This document shows positions 1-6,116 of a stretch of 10,361 nucleotides of DNA, piece after piece; within the stretch, counting starts at the first letter, position 1; each line of letters opens with the position of its first letter. A model generated the notes under the pieces. That model saw only the letters and a program-made list of their open reading frames with translations, had not been told where the DNA came from and did not search any database. The stretch spans positions 1 to 10,361 of the forward strand of contig JAIRVN010000074.1 of assembly GCA_031253875.1 (NCBI GenBank), in the 5' to 3' direction. The stretch comes from Deltaproteobacteria bacterium. GTDB taxonomy: Bacteria > Desulfobacterota > Desulfovibrionia > Desulfovibrionales > Desulfovibrionaceae. The position numbers were made by a program, and so were the translations under genes.

Positions 1-1
1 G

Positions 2-781
2 CTTACGGAACGCGGAGCGCGGCTTGTGATGCCGGAACGCGGGAGCGTGGCCTGTGGCGCCGAAGGGCAGGGCAGGCTGGCGGATGTCCGCGAAATCTAT
101 CTTGCCGGGATCAACGCCCGGTTTCCGCAGGATATGGCGGGCATGCGCGTCCTGCTCACACTTGGCCCCACACGGGAGCAATGGGATGCGGTGCGCTTTT
201 GGAGCAACCCGTCAAGCGGCGTCATGGGCGCGTCCCTGGCCGTGGCCGCCTGGTTGCGCGGAGCCGAGGTGGATGCCGTGTGTGGTCCCGGCTGTCCGTG
301 GCTGCCATCGGGCATCCGGCGGCACGACATTACCGGCGCCAGACAGATGTTCGACCTTGCGCGGGCGCTGTGGCCGTCCATGCATTGCGGGATGTTTACC
401 GCCGCAGTGGCCGATTTTTCACCGGAACCCTATGGGCGTGAAAAATTTAAAAAAAGTGGTGCGACAGAGGGTTTTTCCATCAAGTTCACGCCAAATCCGG
501 ATATTCTATACACTCTGGCTACACAGCGGCGTCCTGGTCAGAAAGTTGTGGGTTTCGCAGCAGAGACAGCCGACGATCTCGGCGCGGCCGTGCGGAGCAA
601 ACTGCGGGCCAAGGGCGCGGATCTCGTGGTTGGCAACCGTATCGGCGAGGAGGGCGCGGGTTTCGGCGCCGTGACGAATGCGGTGCATGTGGCGGATGCG
701 ACAGGGCGCGAGGAACAGTGGCCTTTGATGCCGAAGCCGGAAATCGCCTGGCGGATATGCTCATGGCTGCTGCAGATGTGA
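2..781 (+). CDS. coaBC: CoaBC, bifunctional phosphopantothenoylcysteine decarboxylase / phosphopantothenate-cysteine ligase (5'-truncated by the window edge)
   Basis: Two steps of coenzyme A synthesis in the cytosol: CTP-dependent joining of phosphopantothenate to cysteine (CoaB), then decarboxylation to phosphopantetheine (CoaC). The frame is open from base 2, so most of the N-terminal flavin-dependent CoaC domain lies outside the window. What remains begins at the end of CoaC with ACGAEGQGRL, which contains the expected catalytic cysteine. The full CoaB domain follows: GPTREQWDAVRFWSN with the conserved Asn, SSGVMG, AAVADFSPEPYGREKFKKSG with the lysines expected at the CoaB active site, then FAAET and the NRIGEEGAGFG segment. 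Upstream start codons such as ATG 26 are inside the CoaC domain and are not true starts. The gene overlaps the next gene on the same strand, suggesting translational coupling. Family assignment is secure; the part outside the window is inferred. Confidence 0.93.
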   Translation, partial: LTERGARLVMPERGSVACGAEGQGRLADVREIYLAGINARFPQDMAGMRVLLTLGPTREQWDAVRFWSNPSSGVMGASLAVAAWLRGAEVDAVCGPGCPWLPSGIRRHDITGARQMFDLARALWPSMHCGMFTAAVADFSPEPYGREKFKKSGATEGFSIKFTPNPDILYTLATQRRPGQKVVGFAAETADDLGAAVRSKLRAKGADLVVGNRIGEEGAGFGAVTNAVHVADATGREEQWPLMPKPEIAWRICSWLLQM

Positions 782-1521
782 ACAGGTTCTGCGCGCCCAC
801 GCTTTTGGCCCTGAAACAGGCCGGGTTGGAATACCTGTTGTTTGACGAAGCGCAGGCCCGCGCGATCCGGGGAAACATGCAGGACGCAACGGGGCAGTCT
901 GCGTCCCCGGACGTCCGGGTGCCTGCTGCTCAAGCTCCCGCGCCGCTGCGGAAACCGCAGCAGCCGCCCCGGGAAACGCGGGCAACAAGCGACGTGCAGG
1001 CGCCGCGTGTGCCGCGCCCGGAGGCGCACGCCCCCGAGAGAGCGCCCGATGCCGCCTTGTGGCCCGCCGGCTGGCAGGAACGTCTTGCCAAGACCCGCAG
1101 TGCGCCGGTGGTCTGGACGTATTGGGAATTGGGCCGGGATTTGTGTGACGCGCCGGATCCGCAGCGTCGGGAGCTTTTGCAGGCACTTTTGAACGATTTG
1201 GCCCATCCGCCCGGCACACACAGTTTCTGGCCTATGGCCTTGCCAGGCCGGGACGGGAATGGTGAACTGGAGGCGAACGCCCCTGCCTTCTGGGGAGGGG
1301 TGAGGCTGCTTCGCAGCCGGGCCGTGATGGTTATGGGACCGCAGGTTTTGCGTTCCCTTGATCTGCCGGACGGCATGCTCGCGTTACGTCCTTTTCGGCA
1401 GGTTCGCCATCAGGGCTGCTTGCTTGTTGTCCTGCCCCCGCCCGACGTGCTCATCCGGGAAAAACAGCGCATGCAGGCGTTGCGGGAGTTTTTACGCCAG
1501 ACGCTGGCCCCTTTCGTATGA
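763..1521 (+). CDS. Conserved hypothetical protein with Pro/Ala-rich linker; possible degenerate uracil-DNA-glycosylase-like fold
   Basis: I do not recognise this protein with certainty. About 252 residues: a short helical N-terminus (roughly 1-40, ending GLEYLLFDEAQ), a low-complexity Pro/Ala/Arg linker (about 45-97), and a compact C-terminal domain (about 100-250) with VVWTYWELGRDL, GTHSFWP, AVMVMGPQVLRSL and LPPPDVLIREKQRM. The overall plan (helical head, Pro-rich linker, then LLxxLL...VxVxG..AL...P..LI) recalls family 4 uracil-DNA glycosylases. However, the cysteines of their iron-sulfur cluster and the GEAPG motif are absent, so this is only a structural guess. The start is uncertain. 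ATG 763 has GGA seven bases upstream. ATG 757, GTG 718 (GAGG four bases upstream but a long overlap) and GTG 778 (GTGA overlap with the coaBC stop) are alternatives. It probably shares the coaBC transcript. Confidence 0.7.
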   Translation: MAAADVNRFCAPTLLALKQAGLEYLLFDEAQARAIRGNMQDATGQSASPDVRVPAAQAPAPLRKPQQPPRETRATSDVQAPRVPRPEAHAPERAPDAALWPAGWQERLAKTRSAPVVWTYWELGRDLCDAPDPQRRELLQALLNDLAHPPGTHSFWPMALPGRDGNGELEANAPAFWGGVRLLRSRAVMVMGPQVLRSLDLPDGMLALRPFRQVRHQGCLLVVLPPPDVLIREKQRMQALREFLRQTLAPFV

Positions 1522-1547
1522 ACCGCCCTTCCGGCGGGGGAGGGCGC

Positions 1548-1585
1548 AAAAAAACGCCGCGTACTCCCTGCTGTGCGCGGCGTTT
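1548..1585 (-). terminator. Rho-independent terminator for the - strand gene, possibly bidirectional
   Basis: A 13-bp stem (1552-1564 paired with 1573-1585, one T-G wobble) has an 8-base loop and a GC-rich core CGCCGCG/CGCGGCG. Read on the - strand it ends in seven T residues (A run 1548-1554 on +, of which three pair in the stem), a classical intrinsic terminator 24 bases past the stop of the 1609-2103 gene. On the + strand only TTT follows the stem, so it would stop transcription from coaBC less efficiently. Confidence 0.85.
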
Positions 1586-1608
1586 GATCCGATGATGGAG
1601 CAAAAAAC

Positions 1609-2103
1609 TCAGATGTAGTCGCCCCGGTTGAATTTGAACTTTTCGGTCGTTGTCAGCACCTCAAGTTCGTTGATCAGGCCGGCGAGGCCGGCATTCTTTT
1701 CTTTAAACGGCGCGGCCTCCTGCTTCAAAACTCCCATCTGCTGTTCCAGTCCCTCCAACAGAGGGTAGATTGCCTTGAGATTGCCGTCCGCCCCGTGGGC
1801 CGACAGAGCGTTTACATAGGCATTCAAGGAATCGAGCAGGCCGGCAGCCTGTTGCAGGCTCAGTTGGAGCGTATCCTCCAACGGGTCGTCGGATTTCGCC
1901 TGTTCAGACGGTTCCAGAAGCATCTGGTTGATCACCCCGGTCTGTGCCCCCGGCGGTGGAGGCGGGGTGCCCTGCGCGCCGCCTCCTGGCTGCCGAAGCT
2001 CCTTGGCAAGCAGCGCCTCGAAGCCTTCTCCCTTGGATGGGGCTTTTGGGGCGGTCTGTTCCTGCTGGAGCAGGGCATTCAGCTCTTCCATACGTATTTT
2101 CAT
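1609..2103 (-). CDS. Hypothetical protein, 164 aa, sigma-54-controlled
   Basis: Unrecognised protein. It starts MKIRMEELNALLQQEQ, continues GEGFEALLAKEL, then has a Gly/Pro-rich low-complexity stretch (GGGAQGTPPPPPG, about residues 41-53). A predicted helical, Gln/Leu-rich second half follows (about 70-150), ending TTTEKFKFNRGDYI. There are no cysteines, no signal peptide and no membrane segment, so it is probably cytosolic or exported by a non-Sec route. The start at 2103 is chosen because GGAGG lies four bases upstream and because the longer in-frame start at 2136 falls inside the promoter. The gene stands alone between opposing + strand genes, with its own sigma-54 promoter and terminator. 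Sigma-54 control and the FEALLAKEL-like N-terminus would be compatible with a flagellar or surface role, but nothing in the sequence proves this. Confidence 0.8.
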   Translation of the reverse strand: MKIRMEELNALLQQEQTAPKAPSKGEGFEALLAKELRQPGGGAQGTPPPPPGAQTGVINQMLLEPSEQAKSDDPLEDTLQLSLQQAAGLLDSLNAYVNALSAHGADGNLKAIYPLLEGLEQQMGVLKQEAAPFKEKNAGLAGLINELEVLTTTEKFKFNRGDYI

Positions 2104-2134
2104 AGCGCCTCCAGGGTTGGCGTTTGCAAAAAAC

Positions 2135-2151
2135 AAGCAAGAAAAATGCCA
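2135..2151 (-). promoter_or_regulatory. Sigma-54 (-24/-12) promoter of the hypothetical gene
   Basis: On the - strand, TGGCA (2151-2147) and TTGCT (2140-2136) have exactly 10 bases between the invariant GG and GC. This matches the RpoN consensus TGGCAC-N5-TTGC apart from one position. The predicted transcript start, about 12 bases downstream, falls near 2126 and gives a leader of about 23 bases containing the GGAGG ribosome site before the ATG at 2103. The promoter, start and terminator agree well with one another. Confidence 0.85.
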
Positions 2152-2152
2152 G

Positions 2153-2170
2153 AGTTACCGTTTTGTAACT
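2153..2170. promoter_or_regulatory. Inverted repeat AGTTAC-N6-GTAACT, possible operator
   Basis: Perfect 6-bp arms (2153-2158 and 2165-2170) around CGTTTT. It starts two bases upstream of the -24 element of the sigma-54 promoter, so a bound protein could block polymerase or help position an activator. It could also belong to the divergent stress-protein promoter. The palindrome is visible; any function is inferred. Confidence 0.4.
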
Positions 2171-2315
2171 TATTGAAATAGCAAGGCTGGAATGTGCGCC
2201 CAGCGGCATTTTTTGCCGTTCGCCGTAGAGCGCCCCATAAGTGTATCGGCTTCAAACGGGCTTGTCTATCCGGCAGAAAGCTTCTATGATGGACAAGAAA
2301 CAACAGGAGGGAAGT

Positions 2316-2756
2316 ATGGAGCTTGGCAAAATACTTTGTGCGGTGGACCTTTCCGAACACAGCAAGCAGGTGGCGCAATACGCCGCCATGCTGGCAAAAG
2401 CTACCGGCGCCCATCTGATTGTCATCTATACGGCGCCATCGCTGAGCCAATATGTCGGTTTTCATGTTCCTCCGAACACCATTGAAAATTTTGTGGGCGA
2501 GATAGTGAGCGGCGCGGAAAAATCGATGGAAAATTTTGTCGCGGAAAACTTTGCGGGTCTTCCGGTTACAAGCAAAGTGGTCATTGGTTATGCGGCGGAA
2601 GAAATCATCAACCATGCCGACGAGGACAATGTGGATATGATTGTCATGGGCACGCACGGGCGTAAGGGCATTGATCGTATTCTTTTCGGTTCCGTGGCGG
2701 AAAAGGTGGTCAAAAACGCGAAACAGCCCGTGCTGACAATACGCCCGGCCAGATAG
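2316..2756 (+). CDS. Universal stress protein, UspA family, ATP-binding type
   Basis: Small cytosolic alpha/beta protein of the Usp family, 146 residues, the usual length of a single-domain Usp. It begins MELGKILCAVDLSEHS with the conserved Asp of strand 1. It carries the nucleotide-binding signature G-x2-G-x9-G-S as GTHGRKGIDRILFGS (residues 112-126), followed by VAEKVVKNAKQPVLTIRP, the typical last strand. Members with this signature bind ATP and often dimerise. The exact stress role is not predictable. The start at 2316 is preferred because AGGAGG (2305-2310) is five bases upstream; longer in-frame starts at 2241 and 2289 lack this. It is divergent from the sigma-54 gene and upstream of hisC, from which it is separated by a strong terminator-like hairpin. 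Confidence 0.9.
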   Translation: MELGKILCAVDLSEHSKQVAQYAAMLAKATGAHLIVIYTAPSLSQYVGFHVPPNTIENFVGEIVSGAEKSMENFVAENFAGLPVTSKVVIGYAAEEIINHADEDNVDMIVMGTHGRKGIDRILFGSVAEKVVKNAKQPVLTIRPAR

Positions 2757-2811
2757 CACATATAGTGCCTTTGGCTGTCCGATTCATGCCCTTGCCGCCG
2801 CGTTCTATCCG

Positions 2812-2857
2812 CCTTGCGTCCCCTGCGCCGGCAGGTGCGGAGGATGCAAGGTTTTTT
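2812..2857 (+). terminator. Intrinsic terminator / possible attenuator between the stress gene and hisC
   Basis: A 10-bp outer stem (2812-2821 with 2842-2851, one G-T pair) encloses a second 5-bp hairpin (2822-2826 with 2831-2835, loop GCCG). Six T residues (2852-2857) follow at once. It would end the stress-protein transcript. Only 23 bases remain before the hisC ATG, too few for a normal promoter. Transcription of hisC must therefore read through this element or begin within it, which makes attenuation possible. Confidence 0.8.
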
Positions 2858-2880
2858 ATTCGCAGCATCAGGATACTACC

Positions 2881-4002
2881 ATGCTTTTGACACGCCCCGA
2901 CAGCGTCCGTCCCGAAGTGGAAGCGTTTACGCCGTACACGCCCGGCCTTTCCATCGACGAGATTCAGGAACGTTACGGCCTGAACCAGGTCATCAAAATG
3001 GCGAGCAACGAAAATCCCTTGGGCGCCTCTCCGTTGGCGCGTGCGGCGATTGAACGGCATGCGGCCAAAGCCTTCCGCTATCCTCAGGGCGGCAACCCCC
3101 GTCTTGTGGCGGCGCTTGCCCGCCACCACGGGGTTGATCCAGCGCGCGTGGTCGTGGGCAACGGCTCGGACGAACTCATTGATTTGCTCATTCGCACACG
3201 CGCCGTGCCCGGGCGCCATAATGTCGCGGCTTTTTCTCCCTGCTTCAGCATCTACGCCCTGCAATCCCGTTTCTGCGGCGTAGAGCTGCGCCAGACCAGG
3301 CTCAAGGAAGATTTTGCCTTTGACTGCAACGCGCTGCTGAAGCTTGTTGACGGCGAGACCGCGCTGGTCTTTGTGACTACGCCCGACAATCCTTCCGGCT
3401 ATTCTCCTCCCGCAGCGGAACTCAAAAAATTGGCTCTGGCTCTGCCTGCTGCCTGCCTGCTCGTGCTGGACGAAGCTTATATGGACTTTGCGGATGACGA
3501 AAACGCCCACAGTCTGCTGCCGGAGCTGAGCGCATTTCCTAATATAGCGATTATACGGACTTTTTCGAAAAGCTTCGGACTCGCGGGCCTGCGCCTGGGC
3601 TACGCCTTGCTGCCTCCGCGACTTGCCGACTATCTGTGGCGGGTTCGGTTGCCTTTTTCCGTCAATATCCTCGCGGAGGAAGCCGGGCTTGCCGCCTTGA
3701 GCGACAGCGCATTCCGGGAGGAAAGCTTGCGCGTTGTCCGCCAGGGCCGGGAAACGCTCAGCCGGGGGCTGCGCGGGCTTGGCTGCCAGGTATGGCCAAG
3801 CCAGGCGAATTTTATCATGTTCAGGCCTCCGGCAGGAAGTCCGGCGGCACGTGACATTTTTGAACGGCTCCTGCGCATGGGCATCATCATCCGGCCTCTA
3901 GCCAGCTATGGCCTGCCGGATCTGTTGCGCGTCAGCATGGGAACGGCGGAAGAAAACAGACGCTTTCTGGACGCCTGTACGGAACTTCTGCATGCCGGAT
4001 AA
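2881..4002 (+). CDS. hisC: Histidinol-phosphate aminotransferase
   Basis: PLP-dependent class I/II aminotransferase of histidine biosynthesis. It converts imidazole acetol phosphate plus glutamate to histidinol phosphate plus 2-oxoglutarate in the cytosol. Its 373 residues are full length. Visible family hallmarks: SVRPEVEAFTPY near the N-terminus, ASNENPLGAS (41-50), RYPQG, the GNGSDELI phosphate-binding turn (93-100), TTPDNPSG (166-173) with the PLP-contacting Asn, LDEAYMDF (196-203) with the Asp that holds the pyridine nitrogen, TFSKSFGLAGLRLGY (227-241) with Schiff-base Lys230, and LLRVSMG near the C-terminus with the substrate-carboxylate Arg. AGGA (2870-2873) lies seven bases before the ATG. 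No other his genes are in the window. The next gene, cmk, follows closely and is probably cotranscribed. An aromatic aminotransferase side activity, common in HisC-like enzymes, cannot be excluded. Confidence 0.95.
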   Translation: MLLTRPDSVRPEVEAFTPYTPGLSIDEIQERYGLNQVIKMASNENPLGASPLARAAIERHAAKAFRYPQGGNPRLVAALARHHGVDPARVVVGNGSDELIDLLIRTRAVPGRHNVAAFSPCFSIYALQSRFCGVELRQTRLKEDFAFDCNALLKLVDGETALVFVTTPDNPSGYSPPAAELKKLALALPAACLLVLDEAYMDFADDENAHSLLPELSAFPNIAIIRTFSKSFGLAGLRLGYALLPPRLADYLWRVRLPFSVNILAEEAGLAALSDSAFREESLRVVRQGRETLSRGLRGLGCQVWPSQANFIMFRPPAGSPAARDIFERLLRMGIIIRPLASYGLPDLLRVSMGTAEENRRFLDACTELLHAG

Positions 4003-4038
4003 ATGCCGCTGGGGATCGGGAGCGGTACGGGAAACGCC

Positions 4039-4698
4039 ATGCCTTCTTCGCTGATCGTGACTCTGGACGGCCCCGCTGGTGTGGGCAAAAGTACGCTTGC
4101 CCGCAAGCTCGCCATCGCGCTGGCCATCCCCTATCTTGACACCGGGGCCATGTTTCGCCGTTTGGCTCTCGAATTGCGCGGCAATGCGGATATCAGCGAG
4201 CAGAAACTGCGCGCAGTGTTTGCCGGACTGGATTTTACCCTGCGCGTCGAAAACGGGGAATCCTGCCTGCTGTGCAACGGCATGCCCGTGGGACATGAAA
4301 TCCGCACGGAGCACGTGGGCCTGTGGGCGGCGCGCATCGCCGGAAATGCCGTTGTCCGCACGATCCTGAAAGAAGCCCAGCGCGCTGTGGGAGCGCGTTC
4401 CTCCCTGGTAGCCGAAGGGCGCGACATGGGAACGGAGGTGTTTCCCGAGGCGCGTTGCAAGTTTTTCCTGGATGCCAGTCCAGACGTGCGTGCTGTGCGC
4501 CGGCTGAAAGATCTGGAAACGCGCGGAGAGAAGCACCAGCTTGCCGATCTGGCCGCCAGCATCCGTAAACGGGACGCTCTGGATCGCGAACGGGCCATTG
4601 CCCCGCTACGTCCGGCTGCCGACGCCGTTATTGTGGACACGTCGGATTTGGATATAGAGGGCGTGTTTGCCGTGCTGATGGCTCATGTCGAACGTTAA
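4039..4698 (+). CDS. cmk: Cytidylate kinase
   Basis: Transfers a phosphate from ATP to CMP or dCMP in pyrimidine nucleotide recycling; cytosolic P-loop kinase. The 219 residues include the P-loop GPAGVGKST (11-19), YLDTGAMFRRLAL (NMP-binding, 32-44), IRTEHVG, VAEGRDMGTEVFPEA (124-138) with the Arg-Asp pair that recognises cytosine and sugar, FFLDASPDVRAVRR, and the lid-type segment RDALDRERAIAPLRPAADAVIVDT. All key residues expected for Cmk are present. I chose ATG 4039 over ATG 4003, which touches the hisC stop. The 4039 start gives the usual short N-terminus before the first beta strand and has GGGA upstream; 4003 would add 12 residues not expected in the family. Likely in an operon with hisC. 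It converges on the - strand thioesterase gene with only eight bases between the stops and no clear terminator. Confidence 0.93.
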   Translation: MPSSLIVTLDGPAGVGKSTLARKLAIALAIPYLDTGAMFRRLALELRGNADISEQKLRAVFAGLDFTLRVENGESCLLCNGMPVGHEIRTEHVGLWAARIAGNAVVRTILKEAQRAVGARSSLVAEGRDMGTEVFPEARCKFFLDASPDVRAVRRLKDLETRGEKHQLADLAASIRKRDALDRERAIAPLRPAADAVIVDTSDLDIEGVFAVLMAHVER

Positions 4699-4706
4699 GC
4701 CGCGGG

Positions 4707-5135
4707 CTATCCCTCCGGCATGCCGGGAAGCGAATCGCCGCGAAAATACGCCGTTGCGCGGCATACCGCCATCAGCTCATTGTTGCCGTCAAAGATGGAC
4801 ACCTCATAATGGCCGAGCTTGCGGGACCGGTGCAGTTCTTTGGCCTCGGCCGTCAGGGGGCCTATTTTGCCCGCGGACATATAGTTGATTGTGGACACAA
4901 TGCCCAGGGCCACTTTGCCGGTTGCGTTGCTGGCGCCGCCGAAGGCCACATCAGCCAACCCGAAAATGGCGCCGCCGTGGGCCAGGCCCACCCCGTTTTT
5001 CTGCGGCGTTTCAAGCGGCATGACGGCCTTTGCATAGCCGGGCTTTACTTCGAGCATTTCAATGCCCATATGGCGGGCAAAGGTGTCATGCGTGTTGAAA
5101 TGGCGCCGTACGCGCTCAAAGCTATCCATAGTCAT
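4707..5135 (-). CDS. PaaI-type hotdog-fold thioesterase
   Basis: Small (142 residues) single hotdog-domain acyl-CoA thioesterase of the PaaI / DUF4442-like group, which hydrolyse acyl-CoA thioesters and usually act as tetramers in the cytosol. The active-site region reads NGVGLAHGGAIFGLADVAFGGASN (from residue 47, given here in parts): Asn47, the HGG at 53-55 that starts the central helix, and Asp62, at the positions expected for PaaI catalysis. STINYMSAGKIGPLTAEAKELHRSRKLGHYEV is the typical second half. The start at 5135 has AAGGAG six bases upstream; the longer in-frame start at 5165 would lie inside metF and has no such site. It lies 10 bases downstream of metF and is presumably cotranscribed. 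The substrate is unknown, and nothing in the sequence links it to phenylacetate degradation. Confidence 0.88.
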   Translation of the reverse strand: MTMDSFERVRRHFNTHDTFARHMGIEMLEVKPGYAKAVMPLETPQKNGVGLAHGGAIFGLADVAFGGASNATGKVALGIVSTINYMSAGKIGPLTAEAKELHRSRKLGHYEVSIFDGNNELMAVCRATAYFRGDSLPGMPEG

Positions 5136-5145
5136 GCTTTTCTCC

Positions 5146-6012
5146 TTATCCCGTTTCTTCCACAATACGCAGACAGGTGGAAGACCTGTTCAGCGTGTAG
5201 AGGTGAATGCCCGGCGCGCCGAAATCCAGCAGAGCTTTGATCTGGCGCACGGCAAAGGCGATGCCCGCCTCCTTCACGGCGGCTGCGCCGCCGCGTTCGT
5301 TCGCGGCTTCGAGTTCCAGGTACAGCTTGCCGGGAATGTTCGCGCCGCACAGAGACAGGATGCGCCGTACCGATTCGAGGCTTTGGATGGGCAAAACGCC
5401 GGGGATGATCGGGGCGGTTATACCCTGTGCCCGCACGTGGCGGACAAAATCCTCATATTCGCGCACATCGAAGAAAAGCTGTGTGATCACGAAGTCGGCG
5501 CCAGCCCGGATTTTTTCGCAGGTATGCTCCCTGTCCGCGCTGAAGGTGGCGGATTCGGGGTGTGCGGCCGGATAGCCTGCCACCGCAATGCCTATCAGGG
5601 GGTCTTGCTCGCGGATGAAACGCACCAGGTCGGCGGCATGGCGAAAAGCGGCCTTGTCCCAGTCCACACGCTGCCCCTGGGGCGGATCGCCTCGCAGGGC
5701 AAGCACATTTTCCACTCCGACGGCTCGCAGTTCGCGCAGGAATGTGGCGATCTTCGCTTTGTCGGCGCCCACGCAGGTTAGATGGGCCATGGTTTCCAGG
5801 CGCATTTCCCTGAGCTTGCCTGCAAGCGCGAGGGTGTTCTGTTGGGTGGAGCCGCCCGCTCCATAGGTCACGGAGGCAAAAAGCGGGCGTATGCGTTGCA
5901 GTTGTTCCACAGTCGCAAAAAAAGCCGGCCAGTCCTTTTCTTCCTTCGGCGGAAAAAATTCCAGGGAATAGAAGGGTGCTGTTGCGGCGGCAATTTGTTG
6001 CGCGATGTTCAT
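5146..6012 (-). CDS. metF: 5,10-methylenetetrahydrofolate reductase
   Basis: FAD-dependent TIM-barrel enzyme that reduces methylene-THF to methyl-THF for methionine synthesis, in the cytosol. The 288 residues match the single-domain bacterial MetF length. Visible motifs: FYSLEFFPPKEEK (Glu18 is the expected active-site acid), SVTYGAGGST (48-57), NVLALRGDPP (102-111, FAD-binding region), GIAVAGYPAAHPES, FVITQLFFD (174-182), PIIPGVLPI and GAPGIHLYTLN. ATG 6012 is chosen because AAGGAG ends five bases before it; the GTG at 6018 directly abuts that site and cannot use it. In the methyl-branch C1 metabolism of Desulfovibrio-type organisms it may also serve folate-linked acetate or C1 flux (inference). 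It is followed by the thioesterase gene and preceded by an ArsR-like inverted repeat. Confidence 0.95.
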   Translation of the reverse strand: MNIAQQIAAATAPFYSLEFFPPKEEKDWPAFFATVEQLQRIRPLFASVTYGAGGSTQQNTLALAGKLREMRLETMAHLTCVGADKAKIATFLRELRAVGVENVLALRGDPPQGQRVDWDKAAFRHAADLVRFIREQDPLIGIAVAGYPAAHPESATFSADREHTCEKIRAGADFVITQLFFDVREYEDFVRHVRAQGITAPIIPGVLPIQSLESVRRILSLCGANIPGKLYLELEAANERGGAAAVKEAGIAFAVRQIKALLDFGAPGIHLYTLNRSSTCLRIVEETG

Positions 6013-6060
6013 GTTCACTCCTTGAAGCGCTGTTCTCCGGCATAGCTGTTGTTATAAAAT

Positions 6061-6080
6061 ATATCAATATAACTTGATAT
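6061..6080. promoter_or_regulatory. 20-bp inverted repeat upstream of metF, probable ArsR/SahR-type operator
   Basis: Perfect arms ATATCAA (6061-6067) and TTGATAT (6074-6080) around TATAAC, 48 bases upstream of the metF ATG in an AT-rich stretch. The TCAA-N6-TTGA core is typical of ArsR-family operators. SahR, an ArsR-family regulator, is known to control methionine-cycle genes in Desulfovibrio, so SahR is the natural candidate. I cannot compare with the published motif here. The arms are seen; the regulator is inferred. Confidence 0.6.
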
Positions 6081-6116
6081 GTCCTCACAACGATACGCTT
6101 GCAGTTATCCGGAATT

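Noticed and set aside
1523..1546. GC-rich hairpins after the hypothetical gene (CCGCC/GGCGG and CGCCCT/AGGGCG) as a + strand terminator
   Set aside because: They are followed by A residues rather than T on the + strand, and the stronger stem at 1552-1585 explains termination better.
2202..2220. Small hairpin CGGCA-T5-TGCCG upstream of the stress gene as a terminator or RNA element
   Set aside because: Short stem with the T run in the loop, not after the stem; no other sign of a riboswitch or RNA gene.
2100..2759. - strand frame covering the stress-protein gene
   Set aside because: It is antisense to a clear Usp protein and overlaps the sigma-54 promoter; no family features.
2756..2768. TATAGT -10-like box and GCAC/GTGC palindrome just after the stress gene as a hisC promoter or operator
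   Set aside because: The only -35-like sequence (CTGACA, 2733-2738) is 22 bases away, too far. The palindrome arms are only four bases.
2786..2890. Possible 34-codon leader peptide upstream of hisC, overlapping its start
   Set aside because: It has no Shine-Dalgarno sequence and no histidine codons, and it runs through the terminator hairpin, so it does not look like a his leader peptide.
2710..3510. Long - strand open frame over the stress gene end and hisC
   Set aside because: It is a shadow of hisC in a GC-rich genome. The + strand reading has complete HisC motifs.
4715..4726. Perfect 12-bp palindrome CCGGCATGCCGG near the cmk/thioesterase junction, considered as a terminator
   Set aside because: It lies inside the thioesterase coding end (LPGMPEG), has no loop and no T tract on either strand.
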